64,000 bases of DNA, taken from an uncultured Flavobacteriales bacterium (GTDB lineage: Bacteria > Bacteroidota > Bacteroidia > Flavobacteriales_G > Salibacteraceae). Below the pieces are notes generated by a model that searched no databases, was not told the origin of the DNA, and saw only the letters and a list, made by a program, of their open reading frames with translations. Of this stretch, positions 52,355-61,015 are shown one piece after another (positions within the stretch are counted from its first letter, which is position 1; each line of letters opens with the position of its first letter). The stretch covers positions 1-64,000 of the forward strand of contig CAJXNO010000001.1 in the NCBI GenBank assembly GCA_913057205.1, written 5' to 3'. The position numbers and the translations under genes are program-made.

Positions 52355-53032
52355 ATGAACCTGGAAGCTTCCATCCAACCAAAGCTTGCGGTGATCAAGG
52401 ATCACATTCAAGAATTTCGAAACGAGGGTAGAACCTTCTTTGCTTCTTCTTCCTTTCAGACCCACAGCTTACCGATGTTGCACATCCTTGGTGAGATGGC
52501 GCTGGAAATGCCCGTTTACTTTATCCAAACAGGTTTTCACTTTCCTGAAACACTGCGCTTCCGAGATGAGGTGGCAGATGCTTTCGGTATACAAGTGATG
52601 AATGTGGAATCGCATGTGCCCAAGATCCAACAGCGCAATGCCCAAGGCAACTTTTACTTCACCTCAGATCCGGATTATTGCTGCTTCTTGAACAAAACCC
52701 AGCCGATGCAACCCTTGCTGGAGCGCTTCGATGTGTGGGTGAATGGCGTACGTGCAGACCAGAACGCGAATCGGAAAAACCTCAAGGTATTCGAGCATAC
52801 GCCTCAAGGAGGGATGCGTTTTCACCCGATGTTGGATTGGAGCAAACAGGAGATCTGGCATTACATCAGTTCGAGAAACCTACCGAGGCATCCGCTGGAT
52901 GATCAAGGGTATGTGAGCATCGGCTGTGAACCCTGCACCGTGAAGCCATCGCTCAACGATGAGCGGGGTGGCCGATGGCTGGGACAAAGCAAAACGGAAT
53001 GTGGACTGCACACGGAGTTGGTAAGCAAATAA
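52355..53032 (+). CDS. cysH: Adenylylsulfate (APS-type) reductase, CysH family
   Basis: 225 residues. Reduces activated sulfate to sulfite. It has SSSFQTHSLPMLHIL, QTGFHFPETL, the cysteine pairs C109-C110 (DYCCFLN) and C191/C194 (GCEPC) that hold a 4Fe-4S cluster in APS reductases, and the catalytic C216 in KTECGLH. The cluster cysteines point to APS rather than PAPS as substrate. No other sulfate-assimilation gene is in the window; the composition changes sharply just after it. Confidence 0.92.
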   Translation: MNLEASIQPKLAVIKDHIQEFRNEGRTFFASSSFQTHSLPMLHILGEMALEMPVYFIQTGFHFPETLRFRDEVADAFGIQVMNVESHVPKIQQRNAQGNFYFTSDPDYCCFLNKTQPMQPLLERFDVWVNGVRADQNANRKNLKVFEHTPQGGMRFHPMLDWSKQEIWHYISSRNLPRHPLDDQGYVSIGCEPCTVKPSLNDERGGRWLGQSKTECGLHTELVSK

Positions 53033-53046
53033 TAGATTGTAAGAAA

Positions 53047-53961
53047 ATGAAAGTATTAATTACGGGAGGCGCAGGTTATTTAGGCACCGCGCTGTGTGAG
53101 GCTTTGGCGAACGAAAAAAGCATCAAAGAGGTAATCATTTATGATAACCTCAGCAGGCAGAATTATAACCTATTGATAGGTAAGTCAAAATTAGATGAGC
53201 GGTTCAAGTTGGTAGAAGCAGACATTTTGGATTCACGAAACCTGAGAAAAGCCGTGAATGCGGTAGATGTAGTCTTCCATTTCGCCGCTAAGGTAACAAC
53301 CCCATTTGCCGATCAAAATGCACATCTTTTTGAGCAGGTAAATCATTGGGGTACTGCCGAGCTTACCTATGCGATTGAAGAAAGCAAGGTGCAGAAGCTG
53401 ATTTACATGAGTTCGGTTTCGGTTTATGGTTCTGGTGATGATGTGAAAGCGATAGACCAGTCGTTAAATCCGAAGACTTTTTATGGAATTTCGAAAATGC
53501 GCGGTGAGGAGCATGTAAGTCGACTTCAAGATAAATATGAAACTTACATTGTGCGCTGTGGTAATGTTTATGGCTACAATAAGAGTATGCGTTTTGATGC
53601 GGTAATCAATAAGTTTTTGTTTGAGGCTAACTTTCATGGGAAGATAAATATTCATGGAAACGGAGAGCAGCACAGGCCTTTTGTGCATATTGATACAGTA
53701 ACGCGTCAAATGATATCCATACTAAATGGCGAACATCAATCAGGAACTTTTAACCTTATTGAGCACAATTACAGCGTTAATAACATTGTGGAGGTTTTAC
53801 AGGAGCTTTATCCTGATCTGGAAATGATTTTCATTAATAATAACATGAAGTTCAGGGAGTTGAAAGTTGACGCTGGAAAAGGAAATATGGGACAATCCGA
53901 CCAGCGGCTTTCGTTATTACGTGAAAGATTATTTGCTTTTAAACACGAGTTTACGTTTTGA
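53047..53961 (+). CDS. NAD-dependent epimerase/dehydratase (extended SDR)
   Basis: 304 residues. MKVLITGGAGYLGTALCEAL is the Rossmann GxxGxxG motif; SSVSVYG carries the catalytic Ser and YGISKM the YxxxK pair. RCGNVYGYNKSMRFD and GEQHRPFVHIDTV are typical of nucleotide-sugar epimerases/dehydratases. Substrate unknown. A longer frame begins inside cysH and was rejected. The gene is AT-richer than its left neighbours and marks the start of a compositionally distinct stretch. Confidence 0.88.
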   Translation: MKVLITGGAGYLGTALCEALANEKSIKEVIIYDNLSRQNYNLLIGKSKLDERFKLVEADILDSRNLRKAVNAVDVVFHFAAKVTTPFADQNAHLFEQVNHWGTAELTYAIEESKVQKLIYMSSVSVYGSGDDVKAIDQSLNPKTFYGISKMRGEEHVSRLQDKYETYIVRCGNVYGYNKSMRFDAVINKFLFEANFHGKINIHGNGEQHRPFVHIDTVTRQMISILNGEHQSGTFNLIEHNYSVNNIVEVLQELYPDLEMIFINNNMKFRELKVDAGKGNMGQSDQRLSLLRERLFAFKHEFTF

Positions 53962-54157
53962 TTTTAGCACGTAGCGTTTCGCCTAATTCTTGTAACCACT
54001 TACCCGGATCATTGGTTTCATTTTAAAGGATCTTATAGCCTTCCACCATAATCTGAAGGTCCTCGTTTTTTGACAATTCTGATTCAAAAGAAACCAAGTC
54101 AGATGCACTCATATTACCTTCAATACAGGCTTGAATTTTTATAGTTAAGTCGTCCAT
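53951..54157 (-). pseudogene. Small ORF with in-frame stop
   Basis: ATG at 54157 opens a 44-codon frame (MDDLTIKIQACIEGNMSASD...LSKNEDLQ) ending in TAA at 54023-54025. The frame then continues in phase for 22 more codons (NDPGKWLQELGETLRAKIKT) to a stop overlapping the epimerase end. It may be a broken small gene, or a true 44-residue protein. The N-terminus vaguely resembles the start of anti-sigma factors, and it lies just after a sigma-factor gene on the same strand. Confidence 0.4.
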
Positions 54158-54181
54158 AAGTTTTGTTGGTTCTGACTAAGT

Positions 54182-54688
54182 TTATTGCATAAATACCTCC
54201 CAAAAGTGTCTTACCTTCTTTTTGGAAGTGACCAATGTGTTTTTTACCGTGTTATAAGAGATTTTAAGTTTTTCTGAGATTTCTTCATTTGTATAGCCAG
54301 ACAGATGTAGATCTAAGATTTTATGCTGCTGATTACCAAGGAATGAGTTCGCTGTTTGCAGAGCCTCAAGGTCAAACCTATGAACTGATTGATTCGAAGT
54401 TTCTGTTTGAATTTCGTCAGAAATTTTATCCTGAATGATGGCCCTTCCCTGCTTGATTTTTATAAAGTCCAAACATCGATGCTTAACAACTAAACGCAAA
54501 TAGGATTCTACCTCTTTTTCGCTGTAGTTAGCAGCTGGAACTAATAAATATTGATGGGCTAGAAGCTTTTCGAACATGGCTATTATCAAGTCTCTCGCTT
54601 CTTCATGGTCTTTAATAATTCCGACGGCATAAAGCGTGAGCGATTGAAAATACCTTAAAAACAAGTGTTCAATAGTAGGAGGACTCAT
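54182..54688 (-). CDS. ECF-type RNA polymerase sigma factor
   Basis: 168 residues. Region 2 spans about 5-70 (HLFLRYFQSLTLYAVGIIKD, EARDLIIAMFEKL) and region 4 about 110-160 (LGNQQHKILDLHLSGYTNEEISEKLKISYNTVKNTL, quoted in part). Diverged from housekeeping ECFs, with a hydrophobic, AT-rich composition. It lies downstream of a SPOR-like gene on the same strand and directs unknown promoters. Confidence 0.85.
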   Translation of the reverse strand: MSPPTIEHLFLRYFQSLTLYAVGIIKDHEEARDLIIAMFEKLLAHQYLLVPAANYSEKEVESYLRLVVKHRCLDFIKIKQGRAIIQDKISDEIQTETSNQSVHRFDLEALQTANSFLGNQQHKILDLHLSGYTNEEISEKLKISYNTVKNTLVTSKKKVRHFWEVFMQ

Positions 54689-54724
54689 TTAAACCCATTT
54701 CATCAGCGCAATGAATAAAAAATA

Positions 54725-55978
54725 TTAACTTTCTGACAAAATGTGTTTTACGTCTATAATATTGTTTGCCTGAATGGCTATAATGAAGACGTCAATTCCG
54801 TTTGCGCGAAATTCATCCTTCTGTTTTTTTGCTTCGTTATAGGTTGAGAATGAGCCGGTATAGTATTTATACAGTCCGTTGTGCTTAATATTTTTGATGG
54901 GTAAGTTTATGTTGAAGCTACGGCTTACAACATCATTATTTTTCTTTTGGCTGAGTGCGGCAATCTGTAAATGGAAAAACACGCCTTCAAAAGTCTTATC
55001 GTAGTTGTAGTTTTCTTCTGTAGTTGTATTTGAAGTTTGGACGTCTTTTGAAGGTTCAACTCGCATTGGTTCAATTCTAGTTTCTTCCGTTTTTTCAATC
55101 TCTTGCTGGGAAGCAATTGGATTTATCTCCGCCTGTTTTACTTCTTTAAAATTGCTGACTTCGCTCGTTGTTATTGGTACTGCTGCGTTTTCTTCGAAAC
55201 GTTGATTATTATCGTCTTTCTCTTCGGCTATAGGAACGATGATTTCGGGTTCGGGTTGTACCTCGATGTTGACTACTTCGTGGTCCTGTTTTGCCTGTTT
55301 CACAGGGGGTTCTTCCTCGGCAGGTTGTGATTTTTTGGGCGTTTCTTCTATTGGTTTGTTCTCCGTTTTTGAGAAAGATTGAGCAGCCAAAATTTCACTT
55401 TTTGTAACGCTTGATATGTTTTTAACTGATGGATCTTTTAAGGAGGTCTGGTTATCGGATGGAACAGTTGCTGCTAAGGTTGATTCCGATGACGTTAACA
55501 TGAGTTCAGCTTCATTCTGAACTTTCTTTTTATTTAAGTAAGTGGCAACCAAATCATCCTGTTTTTTTACCTGATCATCGATGATCAATGGATTTTTTGA
55601 AACAGGGGTTTTCTGCTGCATAAGCATGGTGCCTATTGCCATATTTCTTTCATCTGAAGCAAAAAAGTCAGCCCTGGAAACGCGAGAGGCGGTCAAATAT
55701 TTGTCGAGCCTACTTTGGTTGAGGTCTGTGAATGCATAAATATCTCTGGACAATGAGGGTTTTGACTTATTTGCCAAGAATTCTTGGAGCTTATCGTTCT
55801 GATAAACAATAAACGGAGGAATAGCCTTTTCAATCATTGCAGTAAAACCAGAAGTAGCCTGGTCTTGGGCGCTGATGTATTGCTTTTCTTGTATGTCGCG
55901 TTCGGCGATGTTAAATTGCGCAGAACCGTGAAGAGCACAATAGACCAGGGCAAATAATAAAAAGATAGAGCGCATCAT
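54725..55978 (-). CDS. Secreted protein with C-terminal SPOR-like domain
   Basis: 417 residues. Signal peptide MMRSIFLLFALVYCALHGSAQ, then a long low-complexity region rich in Glu, Lys, Pro and Gln (about 140-330), and a C-terminal SPOR-like module (about 335-400: GVFFHLQIAALS, LYKYYTGSFSTYNEAKKQKDEFRANG in parts, DVFIIAI). SPOR domains bind denuded peptidoglycan. Upstream of the sigma-factor gene with a 36-bp gap, so possibly co-transcribed. Confidence 0.75.
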   Translation of the reverse strand: MMRSIFLLFALVYCALHGSAQFNIAERDIQEKQYISAQDQATSGFTAMIEKAIPPFIVYQNDKLQEFLANKSKPSLSRDIYAFTDLNQSRLDKYLTASRVSRADFFASDERNMAIGTMLMQQKTPVSKNPLIIDDQVKKQDDLVATYLNKKKVQNEAELMLTSSESTLAATVPSDNQTSLKDPSVKNISSVTKSEILAAQSFSKTENKPIEETPKKSQPAEEEPPVKQAKQDHEVVNIEVQPEPEIIVPIAEEKDDNNQRFEENAAVPITTSEVSNFKEVKQAEINPIASQQEIEKTEETRIEPMRVEPSKDVQTSNTTTEENYNYDKTFEGVFFHLQIAALSQKKNNDVVSRSFNINLPIKNIKHNGLYKYYTGSFSTYNEAKKQKDEFRANGIDVFIIAIQANNIIDVKHILSES

Positions 55979-55997
55979 TTATGACGGCATGTTTTTG

Positions 55998-56036
55998 AAA
56001 AAAAGAGTGCGCGTTACACACTTTGTAACGCGCACT
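55998..56036 (-). terminator. Strong Rho-independent terminator after the 249-residue lipoprotein
   Basis: Perfect 12-bp stem AGTGCGCGTTAC / GTAACGCGCACT with a 7-nt loop (56006-56036), followed on the minus strand by seven T. Among the strongest in the window. Confidence 0.93.
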
Positions 56037-56045
56037 ACTATACTG

Positions 56046-56795
56046 TTAGCGAAAAAGTCTTCCAACAAGCGGCAATCTGCCAATAGTTCTAGCTAATATA
56101 CCAGCATTTTCTTCTCCAGAATTGCCAATACCACTTTCCATGTTAAGCATGGTTGAATTGCATCCAATATTGCATGCATCTTCTGTCAATGCAAGGAATT
56201 TGTGGAACTCATCTACAATAGATGATGCGTTTTCAGTGGCATGAATAAGATGCGTATCCCCGAAGCCTTCATTGTTAGTCCCTTTACCATCGCCGCAGCA
56301 CCCTTCACGGGTATCAATTGCATAAGATGAGTTAGTTACACCAGCCTGAACTCCGTTGATTTTGGCAAATCTCTCCAATTGAGAAAGCCTTTCATTAACA
56401 GATGCTCCTCCGCTTTCAGCCGCATCAGAACCTGCAATACGTGGATTTTCATACATCGCTCCAAAGCCGACTACTTTGGCTGTGCTTGTTGTAACAAGAC
56501 CAAACCATCGTTTGGTTGCGCTTACACTGTAAATTGGGTCAACAAGTACATGCACATTGTTCGAAACGATAGCATTATAATATGCTTCTTGCTTAGCCTG
56601 AGACTCACTTTTGTGATTCCTGGTTGTTTCGCCTTTGATTACAGTTTTGAAATTAACGTTTAAATCTGCAACGTAGTTGTCAGCAATAGCAATTCCAGTT
56701 CGATTTACATCTTGTGTTCTGTAAGTGTGTTTCATGCTTACGCAAGACGTAAGCAAAAGGGAGGCGGCGCTAATCGCCAAAAAAACATTTTTCAT
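56046..56795 (-). CDS. Lipoprotein of unknown function
   Basis: 249 residues. MKNVFLAISAASLLLTSCVS is a lipoprotein signal (Cys about 18). The mature part has HTYRTQDVN, GETTRNHKSESQAKQEAYYNA and VDPIYSVSATKRWFGLVTTSTAKVVG, a segment reminiscent of small Bacteroidota lipoproteins that bind or handle envelope components, then a Cys/Gly-rich central stretch (REGCCGDGKG). No family assigned. Start chosen for the signal; two upstream in-frame ATGs are rejected. Confidence 0.65.
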   Translation of the reverse strand: MKNVFLAISAASLLLTSCVSMKHTYRTQDVNRTGIAIADNYVADLNVNFKTVIKGETTRNHKSESQAKQEAYYNAIVSNNVHVLVDPIYSVSATKRWFGLVTTSTAKVVGFGAMYENPRIAGSDAAESGGASVNERLSQLERFAKINGVQAGVTNSSYAIDTREGCCGDGKGTNNEGFGDTHLIHATENASSIVDEFHKFLALTEDACNIGCNSTMLNMESGIGNSGEENAGILARTIGRLPLVGRLFR

Positions 56796-56880
56796 ATTTA
56801 AAATATTTAGGTTAGACATCAAATATAGAACGATTAACCTAAATAGTTGTACTAGTCATCGATTTTTAAAAGCCAATTCC

Positions 56881-57906
56881 TTACCACTTCACCACCACCT
56901 TTCCGATGGTTGCTCGACCCTCTAATTTTTGATGCGCTTTATAAAGATCCGCTACGTCCCACACGGAGTCTACAGTTGGCTTCAGCGTATTAGATTGAAA
57001 ATGGGCATATACTTCTTCTAAACATTGATTCAAGTATTCAGCCTTGTTTTCACCAATTCTAAGCATGTTCACCCCAATCACTCCTTTTGACTTCATCATT
57101 AAACCTATTGGATGTAAAAAGCCAAAGCCAAAAACCAACTTAAGCTTATCCATAAAACCACCTTTGGATGCGCTCCAGTCACTTGCCCCAAATGGTACTA
57201 TCCTACCCCCAGAACCAAGTAAACCCATGCTTCTTTTAAAATTTTTGCCGCCAATTGGGTCAAAAACCACATCCAAGCGCTTTTTTGCCCCTAACAATGC
57301 ATTGATTTCTTTTTCAAAGTCTTTCTCCTTGTAGTTTATCGGATAATCTACCCCTTGCGCTTTCAAATAATTCAACTTTTGTGCTGACGAAGCTGTGCCA
57401 AAAACAATACAACCTTTTGATTTGGCGATTTGAACCAATGCAGTACCAACTCCACCAGCAGCAGCATGCACTAAAACATGATCCCCCGCTTTCAAGTTAA
57501 CCATGTGGCATGCGGCAAACCACGCTGTACAGTATTGTGTAGCCAAGGCGGTGGCTACCGAAGGGTCGGTGCCGGGCGATAACCTTACTGCACCTCGAGC
57601 ATCTGTTTTCGCATATTCAGCATAGCCTCCAAATTGTGTAAATGCCACAACGTAGTCTCCTATTGCAAACCCTAATACACTCTCTCCAACTTCTTCTACA
57701 GTACCCACAACTTCATATCCTAAAACACAGGGCAGCGGTGGTCGATCATTGTACAAGCCTTTGCGTGCCATGATGTCGGCATAGTTCAAGCCAAAGTGGC
57801 TTACCTTGACTACAATTTCTCCTTTGCCTGCTTTTGGCTTTGGTAATTCCTGTATCTCAAAGGCGGTATCTGGCCTTCCATCTTTAACAAGTACAATTGC
57901 TTTCAT
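56881..57906 (-). CDS. Quinone oxidoreductase/VAT-1-like MDR family protein
   Basis: 341-residue medium-chain dehydrogenase/reductase. The N-terminal GroES-like domain has GLNYADIMARKGLY and LPCVLGYEVVGTVEEVG; the cofactor domain has HAAAGGVGTALVQIAKSKG. The zinc ligands of alcohol dehydrogenases are absent, so it is an NADPH-dependent quinone-reductase-like enzyme; substrate unknown. It follows rsmI by 7 bp on the same strand. The composition is AT-richer than the core genes to the right. Confidence 0.88.
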   Translation of the reverse strand: MKAIVLVKDGRPDTAFEIQELPKPKAGKGEIVVKVSHFGLNYADIMARKGLYNDRPPLPCVLGYEVVGTVEEVGESVLGFAIGDYVVAFTQFGGYAEYAKTDARGAVRLSPGTDPSVATALATQYCTAWFAACHMVNLKAGDHVLVHAAAGGVGTALVQIAKSKGCIVFGTASSAQKLNYLKAQGVDYPINYKEKDFEKEINALLGAKKRLDVVFDPIGGKNFKRSMGLLGSGGRIVPFGASDWSASKGGFMDKLKLVFGFGFLHPIGLMMKSKGVIGVNMLRIGENKAEYLNQCLEEVYAHFQSNTLKPTVDSVWDVADLYKAHQKLEGRATIGKVVVKW

Positions 57907-57913
57907 TGTGTAT

Positions 57914-58642
57914 TTAAGCTTCAGAATTTGTGTCGTCACCTGCGTTTTTAAGGCGCTTTTCATAGGCTTTTAAGCCTTCAATTACCAATACGATTTCACC
58001 TTTGTAGGTTTGTTTTTCTCCTATAGATTTTAATTCGACAAGGCTGCCCCTGTGGTAGGTTTCATGCATTTTGCTCAGCTCACGCACTACTGCTGCATGC
58101 CTGTCTCCTCCAAGGGCTTCTATGGCTTCAGCCAATGCTTTTTGAATGCGGTGTGGCGACTCATACATCACCATTGTATATGCTTGTTGTGCTAAGCCTA
58201 ACCAAAATGTTTGGCGTCCTTTTTTCTGCGGAGGAAAGCCCAAATAAAGAAAGCGTTCGCAAGAGAGTCCAGATGCCACTACAGCCGGAACAAAGGCCGT
58301 TGCGCCTGGTAGCACTTCAACTTGAATGTCGGATGCAACGGCTGCATGTACCAGCAGGTAGCCCGGATCGCTGATGCCTGGAGTTCCTGCATCGGTTAGA
58401 AGCGCCAGCTGTGAGCCACCCTTCATCGCACCCACCCAGCGTTCGGTCACCTTATGCTCATTGTGCTGGTGAAAGGGATGCAGTTTGTTCTCGATCTCAT
58501 GGTGCTTCAAAAGCTTACCAGAATGCCGTGTATCTTCACAGAGGATGCCATCTGCACTGCGCAACACTTGAATGGCTCGGAGAGAGATGTCGTCTAGATT
58601 TCCGATCGGACTGGGAACCAAGATCAGCTTGCCCGTACTCAT
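57914..58642 (-). CDS. rsmI: 16S rRNA (cytidine-1402-2'-O)-methyltransferase
   Basis: 242 residues of the tetrapyrrole-methylase fold: LILVPSPIGNLDDISLRAI, CEDTRHSGKLLKH, LLTDAGTPGISDPGYLLV, VVASGLSCERFLYLGFPPQKKGR and YESPHRI. Methylates the ribosomal decoding site with SAM. The start overlaps the stop of the KdsC-like gene (ATGA). The coding sequence shifts from balanced to AT-rich composition in its 3' third, which may mark a recombination junction. Confidence 0.93.
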   Translation of the reverse strand: MSTGKLILVPSPIGNLDDISLRAIQVLRSADGILCEDTRHSGKLLKHHEIENKLHPFHQHNEHKVTERWVGAMKGGSQLALLTDAGTPGISDPGYLLVHAAVASDIQVEVLPGATAFVPAVVASGLSCERFLYLGFPPQKKGRQTFWLGLAQQAYTMVMYESPHRIQKALAEAIEALGGDRHAAVVRELSKMHETYHRGSLVELKSIGEKQTYKGEIVLVIEGLKAYEKRLKNAGDDTNSEA

Positions 58643-59271
58643 AGTGTGTTGCTCAATTTGGGATGATGTTGAAGGAATTGACGTACACATCCGTGTCCGC
58701 CTTTTGAGGTCAGAACAAAGTTGGCTGCTTTCTTGATGGGCAGTGTGGCATCAGCCGGACAAGCCGCGATGGCCACTTTCTCGAACATCTGAAGATCATT
58801 GATGTCATCACCGATGTAGCCGGTCTCATGCCAGTCTATACCGAGTTTTTGTAACCAGTTCTCGGCCACTTGAAGCTTGGGTTCCGTTCCTACATAAACG
58901 TGCTGAATACCGAACATATCGGCGCGATGCTGAATGATCGCTTTGTTCACCCCAGAGGAGATGATCCCGAATTGAAAACCTTGCTTCATCGCAACTTTGA
59001 TGGCCATCCCGTCTTTGGTATCGTAGCGTTTGAATTCATCTCCTCTCTCGGTGTAGTGCATTCCGCCTTCCGTCAAGACCCCATCTACATCTAAGAAAAT
59101 GAACTTCAATTGACCCCAGGGAAGGGCCTTTGCCTCTAGGTCAAAAAGCAATAGATCTGATAAAGAAACACCTGCTTCGTCAGCGATGGTTTCCAGTTCA
59201 CCCACGTTTAAAGAAGCAGGCGAACGTTCCGATATGCCCAGAAATGTGAGGTTACGTTGCAGGATTTCCAT
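58639..59271 (-). CDS. KdsC-like HAD phosphatase with N-terminal extension
   Basis: 210 residues. The HAD domain begins at about residue 56: FIFLDVDGVLTEGG holds the catalytic D61 and D63, followed by DTKDGMAIKVAMKQGFQFGI, SSGVNKAI, KP-type loop region and GYIGDDINDLQM. This matches 3-deoxy-D-manno-octulosonate 8-phosphate phosphatase. The first 55 residues are extra; VGELETIADEAGVSLSDLL within them resembles a Xre-type helix-turn-helix. Heads an operon with rsmI and a quinone oxidoreductase. TTACTTTG, near the -7 consensus, lies 5 nt before the ATG. Confidence 0.85.
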   Translation of the reverse strand: MEILQRNLTFLGISERSPASLNVGELETIADEAGVSLSDLLLFDLEAKALPWGQLKFIFLDVDGVLTEGGMHYTERGDEFKRYDTKDGMAIKVAMKQGFQFGIISSGVNKAIIQHRADMFGIQHVYVGTEPKLQVAENWLQKLGIDWHETGYIGDDINDLQMFEKVAIAACPADATLPIKKAANFVLTSKGGHGCVRQFLQHHPKLSNTL

Positions 59272-59295
59272 GCGCACAAAGTAAGCGTTCAGGAA

Positions 59296-59324
59296 TAAAA
59301 AAAGCCCGACCATGAGATCGAGCT
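59296..59324 (-). terminator. Rho-independent terminator after the 194-residue lipoprotein
   Basis: Minus strand AGCTCGA / TCGGGCT, 7 bp with one G-T pair and an 8-nt loop, then about seven T. It separates the lipoprotein gene from the KdsC-like operon. Confidence 0.8.
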
Positions 59325-59349
59325 CTCTGAATTCTTCATGCAGATGCTG

Positions 59350-59934
59350 CTATGGCATGAGCTCCAAGTACTCCGCCGCTTCTTGCATCAAGCGTTCGCC
59401 ATCTGAGTTGCGGACGCCATATTCCGTTTCTTCGGTGTTGTGTGCCTCTTCGATCATCTCACCTCCATGGAAGTAGTAGATCTTGTCGATGCTTTCTTTC
59501 TCCTTTCCTCGATCACCACTGCCATCGTCTTCGATCACTACCATCACTAGGTCACCGTTGTCGAAGTAGAACTCTTCTGTTCTGTTTGAAACGCCTTCGT
59601 GTGGGTAGGTCTTGATGCGAGTCACTTTGCCATCGGTCTCGTAGAAGTGGATCATCGACCATTTCTGAGCGATCTGTGAACGTAGGCCTTCGGTAGCCAA
59701 GGTCACTTTCTCCGCTGCATCCAGCGTTCCTTCGATACTGGCGCGTAATGCATCGGCTTTCTTTACATGAGCGGCAACGTCAATAGCCGGTGCTGCGCTC
59801 TCTTCTGTAGGGGCAGCTTCCTCCATTGTAGTTTGAACTTCAGGTGTAGCTTCGGATGTTTCACCGCCTGCGTTTCCGCAGCTTGCTAGGATAGCACTCA
59901 ATGCGATCCCAACGATCATCGACCGTGTCTTCAT
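59350..59934 (-). CDS. Lipoprotein of unknown function
   Basis: 194 residues. MKTRSMIVGIALSAILASCG gives lipidation at Cys 19. An acidic Glu/Ala/Pro/Thr linker is followed by a beta-rich C-terminal part (MIHFYETDGKVTRIKTYPH, EEFYFDNGDLVMVVIEDD, KIYYFHGGEMI) with the look of tandem hairpins. No family recognised. Monocistronic between two terminators or gaps. Confidence 0.75.
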   Translation of the reverse strand: MKTRSMIVGIALSAILASCGNAGGETSEATPEVQTTMEEAAPTEESAAPAIDVAAHVKKADALRASIEGTLDAAEKVTLATEGLRSQIAQKWSMIHFYETDGKVTRIKTYPHEGVSNRTEEFYFDNGDLVMVVIEDDGSGDRGKEKESIDKIYYFHGGEMIEEAHNTEETEYGVRNSDGERLMQEAAEYLELMP

Positions 59935-60012
59935 TGTTTGTTAAGTTCCCTTTCGGGTTTTGTCCGTAGTTGAACAGCAATAATAAGCGCTTGATCTAAA
60001 CGTGGTGCAAAA

Positions 60013-61011
60013 TTACACAATCGAGCGTCCAACGGCCTGTGCTACGGGACGTAATTCGCCGAGAAGTTTTGTGAATTCATCGTGGTGCAGCTGTTGAGCT
60101 GCATCGCTCTTGGCTACAGATGGATCTGGATGTACTTCGATGAGGAGGCCGTCCACGCCCATCGCCACACAGGCCTTGCTCAAGTCGGCAATGCCATAGC
60201 GGTATCCGAGCGCATGTGAAGGGTCAAGTATAATCGGCAAGTTGGTGTTTGCTTTTAGCCATGCAACACCGCAAAGGTCAAGTGTGAATCGCGTTTTCGT
60301 TTCAAAGGTTCGGATGCCGCGTTCACAGAGCATCACATTCGGGTTGCCACCGGAAAGGATGAACTCTGCCGCTTGAACAAACTCTTGTAAGGTGGTACCG
60401 AAGCCCCGCTTTAGTAAGATCGGTTTTCTTGTCTTAGCACACGCTTTTAATATACCATGATCATACATGCTCTTCGCACCGATCTGTACCACATCTGCAT
60501 GCTCAATCACATCGTCAACATGGGTTGCATCGCGCACTTCGCTTACAATGGTAAACCCATGCTGATCCCGCATTTTTGATAAGAGCTGCAGTCCCTCAAG
60601 TCCTAAACCTTGAAAGCTGTAAGGTGAGGTTCTCGGTTTGTAGCACCCACCGCGTAGGGCCTTGATGCCCAAGCCATGCATGAAGTCTGCGCTTGTGGTG
60701 ATTTGTGCCTCAGACTCTACGGAACACGGACCAGAGATCACGATGGTGTTGTTTGTTTTTCCTCCAATTTGCACATCGCCCAATTGCACCGTGCGCACTT
60801 CATCGCGGTAGTGTTTGCTCGCCAGTTGAATGTCGCTGTCGCTTACCCAAAACGCATCGGTATACGCCTTTACCATTTCAGGCAGCGACTTGACCGAAGA
60901 AGAAGTAACAAGCACGAATTTGCCTTCTTGTTCAAAATGGATGGCTTTCAATGTTTCAGCCAACTGCTCAGCCTGGCTGCGATCTACGGATGCTTTTAAG
61001 TGTATGATCAT
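60013..61011 (-). CDS. aroF: 3-deoxy-7-phosphoheptulonate synthase (DAHP synthase, type I beta)
   Basis: First enzyme of aromatic amino-acid synthesis, joining PEP and erythrose 4-phosphate. 332 residues: an N-terminal ferredoxin-like regulatory domain (about 1-70) as in Thermotoga-type enzymes, then the barrel with VISGPCSVESEAQI, GGCYKPRTSPYSFQGLG, IGAKSMYDHG, PILLKRGF, LCERGIRTFE and PIILDPSHALG. KdsA shares the fold, but the regulatory domain and the KPRTSPYSF motif favour DAHP synthase. It starts 4 bp after the epimerase-CBS fusion gene. Confidence 0.93.
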   Translation of the reverse strand: MIIHLKASVDRSQAEQLAETLKAIHFEQEGKFVLVTSSSVKSLPEMVKAYTDAFWVSDSDIQLASKHYRDEVRTVQLGDVQIGGKTNNTIVISGPCSVESEAQITTSADFMHGLGIKALRGGCYKPRTSPYSFQGLGLEGLQLLSKMRDQHGFTIVSEVRDATHVDDVIEHADVVQIGAKSMYDHGILKACAKTRKPILLKRGFGTTLQEFVQAAEFILSGGNPNVMLCERGIRTFETKTRFTLDLCGVAWLKANTNLPIILDPSHALGYRYGIADLSKACVAMGVDGLLIEVHPDPSVAKSDAAQQLHHDEFTKLLGELRPVAQAVGRSIV

Positions 61012-61015
61012 TGGT

